Source of the DNA: Bacillus sp. OxB-1
Lineage (GTDB): Bacteria > Bacillota > Bacilli > Bacillales_A > Planococcaceae
Length of the DNA stretch: 64,000 nt
Direction: 5' to 3'
Assembly (NCBI RefSeq): GCF_000829195.1
Contig: NZ_AP013294.1
Span: forward strand, 1,933,001-1,997,000
Under the pieces are notes generated by a model, which had not been told where the DNA came from, did no database searches, and worked only from the letters and a program-made list of their open reading frames with translations. The translations under genes were made by a program, and so were the position numbers. Shown piece by piece: positions 33,774 through 42,645 of this stretch; position 1 is the first letter of the stretch; each line of letters begins with the position of its first letter.

Positions 33774-34847
33774 TCACTTCATTTCCATCTTGAATTCCAA
33801 AAAGAGCTCATTGTAAACACCGAGCATTTCCAAGCCGAGGTTTTGATATACTTCCAGATGCTCTCTCGTTTCTTCATCTGGATAAAATCGCTCATCCCCT
33901 GTCACTTCGGGATCCATCCAATCCAACGCCGTCAAGTTCGGTGTCGAGTAGCCAACATAATCGGCATTTTGGGCAGCCACTTCCGGATCGAGCATGAAGT
34001 TGATGAACGCGTGCGCCCCTTCGATATTCTTAGCCGTCCGAGGGATGACGATATTGTCGAACCATAAATTCGACCCTTCTTCCGGAACGTGGTAATCGAT
34101 TTCTTCATTCTCATACATCATATCCGCCGCCTGGCCGGACCATGTCAGCGCCACGGACGCTTCCCCGTTCACCATCAACTGGGTCACTTCATCCCCGATG
34201 ACCGCTTTCACATTGGGGCTTAGGCGCTTCAGCTTGTCGGTCGCTTCCCGCAGTTCATCGAGGTTGGTGGAGTTCAAGGAATACCCGAGAGAATTCAGCC
34301 CCATGCCGATTGTTTCCCGTGCGCTGTCGACCAAAATGACTTCCTGCCGAAGGGAAGGATTCCATAGATCATCCCATTCCTCGAATGTCTGCCCCTCAAG
34401 CAATATCGGATTGAACGCGATTCCGACCGTTCCCCAGAAATAAGGGAGCGAATACCGGTTGCCCGGATCGAACGGCAAGTTCAGGAAATAAGGATCGATA
34501 TGCTGAAGATTCGGCAGCAATTCGCGGTCAAGCGGGAGCAGCAGATCCTTTTCCGCCATCATTTCGACCATATATTCGGAAGGCATGGAAATATCATAAG
34601 AAGTTCCGCCTTGCTCGATTTTCCCCATCATCGCTTCATTCGAATCAAACGTCTCGTAAATGACTTTAATGCCAGTTTCCTCTTCAAACTGTTTCAGCAG
34701 ATCCGGATCGATGTATTCTCCCCAGTTGTAAACCGTAATGACGTCCTTGCCTGAACGGCCGCTGCTATCATTTAGTTTCGAGTTGACGAACAGCAGGAGG
34801 GCGGAAATGATCAGTATGGCGGCAGCCGCCCGGATGATATCCTTCAT
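33774..34847 (-). CDS. potD: Spermidine/putrescine ABC transporter substrate-binding protein PotD
   Basis: A 357-residue periplasmic-binding-type protein with the PotD pattern VYNWGEYIDPDLLKQFEEETGIKV split around a polyamine-binding fold, YDISMPSEYMVEMM and LPYFWGTVGIAFNP. The N-terminus has a hydrophobic stretch (AAAAILIISALLLFV) but no cysteine, so the usual lipobox of Gram-positive binding proteins is missing; it may stay attached by an uncleaved signal anchor. The start overlaps the potC stop by 4 bp. Last gene of the operon. Confidence 0.9.
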   Translation of the reverse strand: MKDIIRAAAAILIISALLLFVNSKLNDSSGRSGKDVITVYNWGEYIDPDLLKQFEEETGIKVIYETFDSNEAMMGKIEQGGTSYDISMPSEYMVEMMAEKDLLLPLDRELLPNLQHIDPYFLNLPFDPGNRYSLPYFWGTVGIAFNPILLEGQTFEEWDDLWNPSLRQEVILVDSARETIGMGLNSLGYSLNSTNLDELREATDKLKRLSPNVKAVIGDEVTQLMVNGEASVALTWSGQAADMMYENEEIDYHVPEEGSNLWFDNIVIPRTAKNIEGAHAFINFMLDPEVAAQNADYVGYSTPNLTALDWMDPEVTGDERFYPDEETREHLEVYQNLGLEMLGVYNELFLEFKMEMK

Positions 34848-35644
34848 TTCCTCACCCCCGTCAAATCGGTTTTCGCCTTTTTGCTAAGTGCATAGTAGCC
34901 GAGTACCAAGGCGACTGTAATGAGGAAGATCAGTCCCGATAACGCATTGATCGTCAAAGTGATCCCTGCCCGTGCCATCGAATAGATTTCGACGGACAAG
35001 GTCGAGAAGCCATTGCCCGTGACGAAGAATGTGACGGCGAAATCATCGAGGGAATAGGTCAGGGCCAGGAAGAAGCCGGCGAAAATCCCCGGTTTGATAT
35101 AAGGGATGATTACCCGCATCAAGATATCCCTCCGTGAAGCGCCCAGATCCCTTGCTGCATCAATCAGCGAAGTGCTCATCTCCTGCAGTTTCGGCAACAC
35201 CATGATGACGACAATCGGAATGCTGAATGCGATGTGGGAAATCAGCACCGATGCAAACCCGAGCTTGACCCCTACAATGGTGAATAAAATAAGGAAGGAT
35301 GCCCCTATGATGACATCCGGGCTGACAATCAGAATATTGTTCAGCGACAACACTGCATTTCGCATCGCCTGATTGCGCAGGAAGGCGATGGCCAGCGCAC
35401 CGAGCACGCCGATCGCCGTGGAGACGAGCGCGGAAAGCAAGGCGACTATGATAGTGTTCAGCAAAATGACGATGAGCCGGGTGTCTTCAAAAACGGCTCC
35501 ATAATGTTCCCAGGTGAACGACTCGAAATGCGACATGCCGCCCCCGGAATTGAATGAATAAAAGATCAGATAAAAGATGGGTGCGTAAAGAATGATGAAG
35601 ACCGCAGTCAAATAGAGTTTCGGTAAGTTACTTAGTTTTCCCAT
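34844..35644 (-). CDS. potC: Polyamine ABC transporter permease PotC
   Basis: A 266-residue permease with six helices and the EAA loop IDAARDLGASRRDILMRVI that binds PotA. Start is ATG 35644, with AAAGGGGGA 9 nt upstream, 17 bp inside the end of potB. The longer frame from 35671 has no ribosome site. Confidence 0.92.
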   Translation of the reverse strand: MGKLSNLPKLYLTAVFIILYAPIFYLIFYSFNSGGGMSHFESFTWEHYGAVFEDTRLIVILLNTIIVALLSALVSTAIGVLGALAIAFLRNQAMRNAVLSLNNILIVSPDVIIGASFLILFTIVGVKLGFASVLISHIAFSIPIVVIMVLPKLQEMSTSLIDAARDLGASRRDILMRVIIPYIKPGIFAGFFLALTYSLDDFAVTFFVTGNGFSTLSVEIYSMARAGITLTINALSGLIFLITVALVLGYYALSKKAKTDLTGVRK

Positions 35645-36452
35645 TGCCTGTCGTCCCCCTTTCGCCGCCACTCGTGATGATCATGACGATGAACATGAAC
35701 AAGATCAAGAACACGGCAATGGTCGACCCCATGCCCCAGTTTTGCGTGACAAGAAACTGCTGTTCAATCGCAGTTCCGAGCGTGATGACTTTATTCCCCG
35801 CGATGAGCCGGGTGATCATAAATAGTGACAATGCCGGGATGAAAACGATCTGCACGCCGGATTTGACTCCATTGATCGACAGCGGCCAGATGACCCGCCG
35901 GAATGTCGTCCACGCATTCGCCCCAAGGTCTCGGGAGGCGTCGATCAAGGCAGGATTCAATTTGTCCAGCGCATTGAAAATCGGCAAAATCATGAATGGA
36001 ATGAAAATATAGACCGATACGAAGACGAAACTGAAATCGGTGAATAGCAACTGCTGCTTTCCGATTCCCGTCACTTCCATTAACGCATTGAGCGGCCCGT
36101 ACAGACCGAACAACCCGATGAACGCATACGTCTTCAGCAAAAGGTTGATCCACGACGGAATGATGATGAGCAACAACCAAAGCTGCTTATGCTTCGTCTT
36201 CGTCAGGAAATAAGCCGTCGGATAGGCGAACAGCAACGAAAAGAACGTAATGAGAAACGCATACCAGAACGAGCTGATCGTCAATTTCAAGTAGACCGAT
36301 GAAAAAAAGCTTTTATAATTAGCTAACGTAAAATTGCCTGTCAAATCAAAAAAGGAATAATAGACGATCAAGGCAATCGGCGCAATGACAAATAGCAGGA
36401 TCCATGCAATATACGGAACCGAGTATAGCGGATGAAACGTTCTATTCTTCAT
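35628..36452 (-). CDS. potB: Polyamine ABC transporter permease PotB
   Basis: A 274-residue permease, six helices, EAA loop [19 protein letters not shown]. Start set at ATG 36452 with GGAG 9 nt upstream; the frame extends to 36506 but this extension lies in the potA coding end. The overlap with potA is 11 bp. PotB and PotC form the heterodimeric channel. Confidence 0.92.
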   Translation of the reverse strand: MKNRTFHPLYSVPYIAWILLFVIAPIALIVYYSFFDLTGNFTLANYKSFFSSVYLKLTISSFWYAFLITFFSLLFAYPTAYFLTKTKHKQLWLLLIIIPSWINLLLKTYAFIGLFGLYGPLNALMEVTGIGKQQLLFTDFSFVFVSVYIFIPFMILPIFNALDKLNPALIDASRDLGANAWTTFRRVIWPLSINGVKSGVQIVFIPALSLFMITRLIAGNKVITLGTAIEQQFLVTQNWGMGSTIAVFLILFMFIVMIITSGGERGTTGNGKTK

Positions 36453-37548
36453 TTGCTGCCACTCCATAGGACTCCAAACGGGCATCGAAATCCTCTTCCG
36501 TTTCATTTAAACGCATGACATGAATGTCTGCCGGGTCAAAGTCCAAGCCGATTTTGCCACCGACTTCCGCCTTTTTGGTGGAATGGACAAGCCATTCATT
36601 CCCGTCCGCATCGTAGGTGGAGAGTTCATAATGGACACCGCGGAATAATTGGGTATCGACTGTCACCACCAATTTTCCTTTCTGCACGTCGGTGATTTCC
36701 AAGTCTTCCGGGCGGATGACGATGTCGACTTTCTCATTCGGGTTCAGCCCTTGGTCGACACATTCAAACACTTTCCCGGTGAATTGCACGGAGTAATCTT
36801 CGATCATGACGCCCGGAACAATATTAGATTCTCCGATAAAGTCCGCGACGAAGCGGTTGATCGGTTCATCGTAAATATCGAGCGGTGTGCCGGATTGGAC
36901 GATTTCTCCCGTATTCATGACGAAAATTTCATCGGACATCGCCAACGCTTCCTCTTGGTCATGTGTTACGAAGACGAACGTCTTGCCGAGGCGCTGCTGG
37001 AGTTCCCGAAGCTCATACTGCATTTCAGAACGTAATTTCAAATCAAGTGCGGAAAGCGGCTCATCCAGCAGAATCACTTCCGGGTCATTGATGATGGCCC
37101 GGGCAATGGCGACCCGTTGCCTCTGCCCCCCGGACATTTCGGAGATGTCCCGTCTTTCATAGCCTTCCAGATTGACGAATTTTAACGCTTCTTTGACCCG
37201 ACGATCGACCTCTTCTTTTTTCACTTTCTTGATGCGCAGGCCGAATGCCACATTTTCATAGACATTCAGATGGGGAAATAGGGCGTAGTCTTGGAATACA
37301 GTGTTCACTTGCCGTTCATTCGCCGGAATGCCGTTGATCTTCTTCCCGTTAAAATAAATCGTCCCTTCCGTAGGCTCGATGAAGCCTGCAATCAGCCGCA
37401 GGATCGTTGTTTTTCCGCAACCGGACGGGCCGAGCAATGTATAGAATTTTCCACGCTCCATCTCGAACGAAACGCCATTCAACACCGTCGTATCGGTGCT
37501 ATATTGTTTCGTTACGTTATCGAAGCGGATGATCGGTTCAGTCGTCAT
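36442..37548 (-). CDS. potA: Polyamine ABC transporter ATPase PotA
   Basis: A 368-residue ATPase with Walker A GPSGCGKT, signature [14 protein letters not shown], Walker [13 protein letters not shown] and H-loop [11 protein letters not shown]-terminal TOBE-like domain (residues about 270-360, IRPEDLEI) is typical of PotA/MalK types. Start at 37548 behind AAGGAGG. The 16-bp gap to the regulator upstream indicates one transcript. Confidence 0.94.
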   Translation of the reverse strand: MTTEPIIRFDNVTKQYSTDTTVLNGVSFEMERGKFYTLLGPSGCGKTTILRLIAGFIEPTEGTIYFNGKKINGIPANERQVNTVFQDYALFPHLNVYENVAFGLRIKKVKKEEVDRRVKEALKFVNLEGYERRDISEMSGGQRQRVAIARAIINDPEVILLDEPLSALDLKLRSEMQYELRELQQRLGKTFVFVTHDQEEALAMSDEIFVMNTGEIVQSGTPLDIYDEPINRFVADFIGESNIVPGVMIEDYSVQFTGKVFECVDQGLNPNEKVDIVIRPEDLEITDVQKGKLVVTVDTQLFRGVHYELSTYDADGNEWLVHSTKKAEVGGKIGLDFDPADIHVMRLNETEEDFDARLESYGVAANEE

Positions 37549-37564
37549 GGGGGAGGTTCCTCCT

Positions 37565-38107
37565 TTATAAATAGGATTCGGTCGCAACGAGAATCAATTC
37601 GCTCGATCCATTCGCCGCGTTAGAAAGTTGATGGGGTTGCGAAGCATCAAAATAAAGTGCATCCCCTTGTCCGGCCGTATAGGCCATCTCACCGAGTTCC
37701 AGTTTCACTTCGCCCTTCAGTACGTAAATGAATGTTTCAGCAGGCGACGGTTCGAACTTTTTAAATTGCCCTTGTTCTTCGAACGTAAGGTGGATCGGTT
37801 CCATTTCTTGCTCGTTCGAACGCGGGATGAGCCAGCGAATGCTATAGTGCATCCGTTCATCCCGATAGACGGTTTGATCGTCCGCCGTATAGACAATTTT
37901 CATATTCTTTTTCGGCTCGTCAAAAAACTCTTTCGGTGTCGTTCCAAGGACCTCCAGCAAGCTGAAAAGCGTTTCGATGGAAGGCGAATTCAAGTCGCGT
38001 TCCAATTGCGAGATGAAGCCCTTCGTCAAATCGGTCCGTTCTCCTAACTCTTCCTGGGTCAGTCCCTTTTTTAATCGGAGACTTTTAATTTTCCTGCCAA
38101 TTTCCAT
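37565..38107 (-). CDS. XRE-family regulator with cupin domain (polyamine operon)
   Basis: A 180-residue PuuR-like regulator. N-terminal helix-turn-helix ([20 protein letters not shown]) and C-terminal cupin domain ([34 protein letters not shown]) that may bind a polyamine or related ligand. ATG 38107 is preferred since GGAGGGG ends 6 nt before it; a GTG at 38113 overlaps the ribosome site. First gene of the potABCD operon, so it probably regulates itself and the transporter in response to polyamines. Confidence 0.88.
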   Translation of the reverse strand: MEIGRKIKSLRLKKGLTQEELGERTDLTKGFISQLERDLNSPSIETLFSLLEVLGTTPKEFFDEPKKNMKIVYTADDQTVYRDERMHYSIRWLIPRSNEQEMEPIHLTFEEQGQFKKFEPSPAETFIYVLKGEVKLELGEMAYTAGQGDALYFDASQPHQLSNAANGSSELILVATESYL

Positions 38108-38129
38108 AGGCACCCCTCCCGCGCTGTAG

Positions 38130-38163
38130 AAGTTTAGTGGAAATGAACTTCAAGTTTACTATA
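38130..38163 (-). promoter_or_regulatory. Possible operator/promoter of the regulator-potABCD operon
   Basis: AAGTTTA is repeated at 38130-38136 and 38152-38158 (plus strand), 22 bp apart, about two helical turns. The second copy is part of AACTTCAAGTT (38146-38156), a near-perfect palindrome. On the minus strand TATAGT (38158-38163) could be the -10. An autoregulatory site is plausible but not proven. Confidence 0.4.
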
Positions 38164-38286
38164 ACCTATACAATCCAACGCCAAAAATCAACTGGTTTTA
38201 TAAAAAAAAATTATGGAAAAATAAACCATGCTGGGATGCGGCATTTCACTCAATGCACTCTTCAAGTGAAAATGCGGAAGTTGTTA

Positions 38287-38335
38287 AAAAAAAAGCAGGG
38301 GAGGGCTGAAATATGCCCCGCCTCTACTTTTTAAA
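38287..38335 (-). terminator. Terminator of the CorA-like gene
   Basis: Minus-strand GC-rich imperfect hairpin (GTAGAGGCGGGGC / GCCCTCCCCTGC) followed by nine T. It starts 6 bp after the stop codon. Confidence 0.75.
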
Positions 38336-38340
38336 ATCCG

Positions 38341-39789
38341 TCAAATCGACAGATCATTCTTTTTGGCTTTCCACTTCCTTCTCCCCATCTTGAGGAACGT
38401 ATGGAAAATCAGATAAGCGGATAAGCCGATCCCGCTGACGGCTGTGATGAGGGAAATCCATTCAAAAAACGTATAGGAGGTCACTTTACTCCATTTGAAA
38501 GGGTCATCCCAATCATCGATGACGAGATTCATCCCGTAAATGCCCGAAATCACTGTGAAAACGGTCAAGACGAAAAGGAGGATATTCATCCTGTCTGCGT
38601 TGCTATTTTCTTGATTGCGGTATAACTCATTTAATGTGTTCGTTACTTCCTTGAACAAATTGCTAATATTGAATGATTTCCGGAACATGCTCGAAACCTC
38701 TTTCCCTTCCGTCCGGGTACTGATTTCCTCCGAGTAATACCAGGAAGAAAACAGAGTGATGGATTTTATAAGCGATTTCACATATTCATCGTCCTTGTCC
38801 CAGTCGATAGAGCTATACTCGAATGCGAACCGAAGCAACATGATCTTATAAAAGAGATGCAGTAGAAGATTGTAATAATGGGTCCCCATGAATTGCGATA
38901 GCTCCTGGCGCATTTCATCAGGTCGATGGTTCGTAATCTTCATGAACGCATGGTCGGTCGTCACGGTATAGGTGCGCGGGGCCCACCGGTCATGCAAAGA
39001 ATCTTGCAACATTTTCTGAATATATTCAGGGTTTGTAGTCGATAGGAAGGGCTCTCCTGTCGGGGTGCGTCCATTGACTTGGCCTATCCGGAACAATTGG
39101 TCCTGTGTAATATTTTCATGCTCCCGGGCAAAAAGGAATCCGGAAGTGTACATCCGTTCATCATCGAAATATGGAAGCGATCCATAGTATCCCCGCAGTT
39201 TTTCGTCGTGCGGAATCAGGTCCTGAAGGAAAGGACATAGATGATCGAAGAGGAAATGATGGACGGAAATCGATTCGTCGTCGGACAGGAGGACTTTGGC
39301 TCCACGATCTTCCCGTACTTTCGGTTCTACAGACCGGAAATGATGGGTAAAATCAAGAACGTCCGAGAGATTTGCCGTTTCGCTCAGCTCAATCCTTAAC
39401 ATCAGAAAAGCAATGCCGAAAGGGCCGAGAATGATATCGATGCTCCGCAACATGAAACGCAGTGACTTCCTATTGATCTGTAAGCGGTATTCTTCTTCAA
39501 TCGATTTGGAAAACCGTTGGAATCCTTTTTCACGGATAGAAGTCGGGAAAAGTTTTCGTTCGATGAAAGGAAGGAAATATTGCTCGAGTTCTCTGCCATG
39601 TACCGTAATGCCTTCGCCATATATTTCATCCAGCTCTGAAGATTCCAGAATGTCGAAATGAGTATAACCGTTGTTTGTAAGGATTTTTGAAAAGCGTTCC
39701 AACCGGGACAGAGTGTAATTCAATGGAAGAAAAAAAGATAGATGGGAGTGAATGATATTTATTTCTGTCGTATTCACTTTCTTTGCCAT
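38341..39789 (-). CDS. CorA-like divalent cation channel
   Basis: A 482-residue protein with a long cytosolic N-terminal domain and two C-terminal helices. The first helix ends in the diagnostic YGMN (SGIYGMNLVID), and the second is FEWISLITAVSGIGLSAYLIF. This is the 2-TM-GxN (CorA) fold for Mg2+ or Co2+ passage. It is longer than typical CorA (about 320 residues), mostly in the cytosolic part, so the regulation may differ. ATG start with GGAAGGGTGA. Divergent from the zinc-ribbon gene. Confidence 0.82.
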   Translation of the reverse strand: MAKKVNTTEINIIHSHLSFFLPLNYTLSRLERFSKILTNNGYTHFDILESSELDEIYGEGITVHGRELEQYFLPFIERKLFPTSIREKGFQRFSKSIEEEYRLQINRKSLRFMLRSIDIILGPFGIAFLMLRIELSETANLSDVLDFTHHFRSVEPKVREDRGAKVLLSDDESISVHHFLFDHLCPFLQDLIPHDEKLRGYYGSLPYFDDERMYTSGFLFAREHENITQDQLFRIGQVNGRTPTGEPFLSTTNPEYIQKMLQDSLHDRWAPRTYTVTTDHAFMKITNHRPDEMRQELSQFMGTHYYNLLLHLFYKIMLLRFAFEYSSIDWDKDDEYVKSLIKSITLFSSWYYSEEISTRTEGKEVSSMFRKSFNISNLFKEVTNTLNELYRNQENSNADRMNILLFVLTVFTVISGIYGMNLVIDDWDDPFKWSKVTSYTFFEWISLITAVSGIGLSAYLIFHTFLKMGRRKWKAKKNDLSI

Positions 39790-39860
39790 CGGATTTCACC
39801 CTTCCGTATAGGATAAATTATCGATACATGATACAATTATTCGAAAAGGGGGGACTGGGA

Positions 39861-40181
39861 TTGGGAAAGAAAAAAGTGTTTTTCTTAGATCCGGATGAGC
39901 GCAAGTGGACCTTGGAAGATCTCGGACTCAGCTGGGATACGATTGGACAAACTTTGCACGAAAATGAGATAGAAGGGATTTTCCTAGCTTATCAAGGCAA
40001 GCTCCATAAATGGCCGGAATTATCCAATCTTTGCACGGTCTGTCTGGAATCATTGGCATACAACGATGAGCACGACTCCGTCTTTTGCCCGACTTGTGAC
40101 GAATGGCGCGAACCGTCCTGCGCTGATCCGGAATGCGAATATTGCTTGGCCAGGCCCAATAGACCTTCTCAGTGTAATTAG
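39861..40181 (+). CDS. Hypothetical protein with cysteine-rich (zinc-ribbon-like) C-terminus
   Basis: A 106-residue protein. The N-terminal half is mixed alpha/beta (KKVFFLDPDERKWTLEDLGL). The C-terminal half has three CxxC-type pairs: CTVC, CPTC and CEYC, plus single cysteines, which fits one or two zinc sites. No family recognised. TTG 39861 is chosen because AAAAGGGGGGA lies 7 nt upstream; an in-frame ATG at 39828 has a poor site. It stands alone, divergent from the CorA-like gene. Confidence 0.7.
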   Translation: MGKKKVFFLDPDERKWTLEDLGLSWDTIGQTLHENEIEGIFLAYQGKLHKWPELSNLCTVCLESLAYNDEHDSVFCPTCDEWREPSCADPECEYCLARPNRPSQCN

Positions 40182-40437
40182 GTATCTCCTTTCTTGATTC
40201 CTTAAATACGGACATGGTAAACCTAGCCCTATTCATACGAGCAAACAGCATCTTACGAATATGGTGCATGGATTGACGAGGGAAGCAATGCGCTGCATGT
40301 TCTCTTTACCTAAACCTGCAGGCGGACTTTGATATCAAACCGGACGTCGTAAAAACAAAAGTGTCATGTTGAAATACTCCGTATACTTCAAGCAGGCTGT
40401 CTTTGTCAGGCAAACCGGAGACCCATTCAAATAACCT
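40182..40437. other. Intergenic stretch without recognised content
   Basis: Between the zinc-ribbon gene and ykuV I see no convincing gene, RNA or repeat. No terminator hairpin directly follows the zinc-ribbon gene. Confidence 0.6.
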
Positions 40438-40486
40438 TATAATCAACTCAAATCCTCACGCATAGTATAAGCAGTGGGGATTTTTT
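40438..40486 (+). promoter_or_regulatory. -10 box followed directly by a terminator-like hairpin in the ykuV leader
   Basis: TATAAT (40438-40443, no good -35) is followed by a 9-bp stem AATCCTCAC / GTGGGGATT (40451-40459, 40474-40482) and TTTTTT. The hairpin ends 7 bp before the ribosome site of ykuV. It may end upstream transcription, or if the -10 is used the ykuV mRNA would start with this hairpin. Confidence 0.5.
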
Positions 40487-40505
40487 CAAACGGGAGGTTC
40501 TGATT

Positions 40506-40949
40506 GTGAAATTACGCGAACAGATGCCGGAGTTGGAAGGTGCGACAACTTGGTTGAACGGGAAAAGGACAAAATCGGACCTGATCGGTCAAAAACCGAC
40601 ATTGATACATTTTTGGTCTATTAGCTGCCATCTCTGCAAAGTAGTAATGTCGGATATCAACCATTTCAGGGATCGGTACAAAGACGATATTAATATCATC
40701 GCAGTTCATATGCCTCGCTCCAAAGATGACCTGGACTTGGAGGAGATTAAAGCGGTAGCCGCCAAGTATGACATTACACAACCGATTTTCGTCGACAGTG
40801 CGGTGAAGCTGACGGACGCATTTGATAATCAATATGTCCCGGCTTACTATGTATTCGACAAAAAGGGGCAGCTTCGTCATTTCCAAGCAGGTGGAAACGG
40901 CATCAGAGTGTTGGAGAATCGTATCAACCGCATACTAGGGGAAAATTAA
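40506..40949 (+). CDS. ykuV: Cytosolic thiol-disulfide oxidoreductase YkuV
   Basis: A 147-residue thioredoxin-fold protein with the active site WSISCHLCK (CxxC) and the cis-proline region VPAYYVFD. It has no signal peptide, unlike the related ResA and StoA, so it works in the cytosol. The N-terminus (KLREQMPELEG) and the whole length match B. subtilis YkuV. GTG start with GGGAGG 7 nt upstream. Followed by a strong terminator. Confidence 0.92.
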   Translation: MKLREQMPELEGATTWLNGKRTKSDLIGQKPTLIHFWSISCHLCKVVMSDINHFRDRYKDDINIIAVHMPRSKDDLDLEEIKAVAAKYDITQPIFVDSAVKLTDAFDNQYVPAYYVFDKKGQLRHFQAGGNGIRVLENRINRILGEN

Positions 40950-40959
40950 AAAAGTCTGA

Positions 40960-41009
40960 GCCCATGCCCGTTGTGTGAAGCGCCCGCCTTGCACGACAGG
41001 GCTTTTTTC
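40960..41009 (+). terminator. Terminator of ykuV
   Basis: Outer stem AGCCC / GGGCT (40960-40964, 41000-41004), inner stem GTTGTGTG / TGCACGAC with wobbles, then TTTTTT. Confidence 0.8.
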
Positions 41010-41135
41010 ATTATTATCGTTCGGTTGCTTGCTGGACACCTGCACCCTCGTGCCCGTAATCCGTTCCATCCTTGAGTGCGCGAAAGGGATATGCTACACT
41101 TTTTGCATCGTGAATTCATATGGGGGAGTCAATGT

Positions 41136-41795
41136 ATGAAAAAAGAGTTTGTCGTCATCGGGTTAGGTCGGTTCGGTGGCAGCATCGTACGGGAATTGAT
41201 CAACTTGGGGGCCGATGTAATGGCGATCGATAAGTCCCCTGAACGGGTGGATGAGTATGCGCAGATTGCGACGCAGGCGGTTTCAGCGGACACAACCGAC
41301 GAATCCGTCCTGAAATCATTGGGCATCCGCAATTTCGAGCATGTCATTGTGGCCATCGGGGAGAACATCCAAGCGAGTATTTTGACCACTTTGATGCTGA
41401 AGGAGATCGGAGTGCCGAAAATAACGGTGAAGGCCCAAAACGACTACCATGAGAAGGTGCTCCGGAAGATCGGGGCCGATCAGGTCGTGCATCCGGAACG
41501 GGATATGGGCATCCGGATCGCCAACAATATGGTCTCCAATAATATTATCGATTACTTGGAATTATCGGAGGAATACTCCATCGCGGAAATCAGGGCGAAT
41601 GAAAGAATCACGGGATTTTCCCTTATTGACTTGGACATTCGGGCCAGATACGGGGTCAACATCGTCGCCATCAAACGGGGCACCCATATTCTCGTCTCCC
41701 CGCAAGCGATCGAAAAGATTCAATTGGACGATGTTCTGATCGTCATCGGCTCAGATGAGGACATCCACCGCTTCGAACGGAAAGCTTTATATTGA
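41136..41795 (+). CDS. ktrC: Ktr potassium uptake regulatory subunit KtrC
   Basis: A 219-residue cytosolic RCK protein. N-terminal NAD/ATP-binding Rossmann domain (VIGLGRFGGSI, AIDKSPERV) and C-terminal RCK_C domain (residues about 140-219), the c-di-AMP binding part in Bacillus and Staphylococcus homologues. It forms the gating ring for KtrD (4728-6077). Start at ATG 41136 with GGGGGAG; the longer frame lacks a site. It precedes rnjA as in B. subtilis, but on the opposite strand to rnjA and separated by repeats. Confidence 0.92.
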   Translation: MKKEFVVIGLGRFGGSIVRELINLGADVMAIDKSPERVDEYAQIATQAVSADTTDESVLKSLGIRNFEHVIVAIGENIQASILTTLMLKEIGVPKITVKAQNDYHEKVLRKIGADQVVHPERDMGIRIANNMVSNNIIDYLELSEEYSIAEIRANERITGFSLIDLDIRARYGVNIVAIKRGTHILVSPQAIEKIQLDDVLIVIGSDEDIHRFERKALY

Positions 41796-41837
41796 AATGA
41801 AAACCAAAAACCCGCTATGTCAAAGTAAAGCAGACTG

Positions 41838-42055
41838 TAGACAAAAGGGGTTGTCCAGAAAGTGGATTTTCCGGTTAAACACGCAAAAAGCAAGGGCTCT
41901 GGTCGCTTTCCGCGGGCCAGCCGACGAGCCTCCTCCGGCTTACAGCCGTGCGGGGTCTCGTCGGCCGGCTTTCCCGCAGGAGTCTCCCGGCGCCCTTGCT
42001 TTTTGCTAGTATCCAACTCTGTGCCTGGACTTTTCGGACAGCCCCTTTTGTCTAA
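41838..42055. repeat. 218-bp imperfect palindrome with terminal and internal inverted repeats
   Basis: Outer arms at 41838-41866 and 42027-42055 match inverted in 24 of 29 bases (TAGACAAAAGGGGtTGTCC type). Inner arms GCAAAAAGCAAGGGC (41883-41897) and its exact complement (41992-42006) are perfect over 15 bp. The centre (41903-41992) is a GC-rich sequence of the kind CGCTTTCCGCGGGC ... TCCCGCAGGAGTC, a dispersed repeat seen in many Bacillaceae. MITE-like; no coding capacity. Confidence 0.8.
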
Positions 42056-42105
42056 ACATGTGCATTTTAACTGTTGGCAGGCTGAAGTAACGTTGATTTC
42101 CGTCC

Positions 42106-42150
42106 CGGGTGGACGTTTCCGGGGGCTTGCCCTCAGTCTCCTCGGATATG
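42106..42150 (+). repeat. Fragment of the CGCTTTCCGCGGGC-type dispersed repeat
   Basis: TGGACGTTTCCGGGGGCTTG followed by CCCTCAGTCTCCTCGG resembles the left end of the repeat at 41903 and the right end at 42820-42855 (reverse). A decayed partial copy. Confidence 0.5.
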
Positions 42151-42224
42151 CTCCCAACGCTTCGCTTTTGGTCGCAGCCCTGCCCTCCAATCAACTGGGA
42201 ATCCTCTAAGGCAAGGGCATCATG

Positions 42225-42559
42225 TCAACCTCCATCGCCGGCGCTTTCCACGTCCAGCTGGCCAGCTTCTTCAATTTTATGGCGGCAAAAAGTCAGCATC
42301 GCCTGCATGGACATTTTTTAAGCCCCCTGAGGGTTGTCCAGCGCATGCCATGCTTTTCTTTTGCATCAGCAATGATGCGCTCAATCGCCTCTTTGCGCTT
42401 TCCATATACTTCCTTGACATCATGGTTGTGTCGCAAGTCCTCAGCCACATCCAAATAGTCCTGCCAGATATGCCGCTGGATGATCTTTTGCTGATTCTTA
42501 CTTTGCGTGCATCGGCCATTCACTGGACACGCGGCACAAATTAAAGGTGCCGATGCATA
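42225..42559 (-). pseudogene. IS1182-family transposase remnant (C-terminal part, frameshifted)
   Basis: Minus-strand reading gives the C-terminal signature of IS1182 transposases: YASAPLICAACPV, CTQSKNQQKIIQRHIWQDY, KRKEAIERIIADAKEKHGMRW and TTLRGLKK. A stop lies just before this (42560-42562) and nothing matching the N-terminal two thirds remains. After LKK the frame breaks in an A-run (six A where seven would keep frame); the next frame continues with MSMQAMLTFCRHKIEEAG to a TGA at 42225. So the element is truncated and frameshifted, and no inverted repeats of an intact IS are evident. Confidence 0.82.
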
Positions 42560-42645
42560 CTAGTTCATTGATCTGGTTTTTCGTCATCATTCCGATCACC
42601 TCGAATAAATGGTAACAAGTATCCAGTTGATCGGAGAGCGGAGGA

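Noticed and set aside
38137..38334. 65-codon frame before the CorA-like gene
   Set aside because: Covers the pot operator region and ends at a minus-strand terminator; no ribosome site, low-complexity lysine-rich sequence.
41720..42190. 156-codon frame over the palindrome region
   Set aside because: Runs through the inverted repeats of the MITE-like element; no family features.
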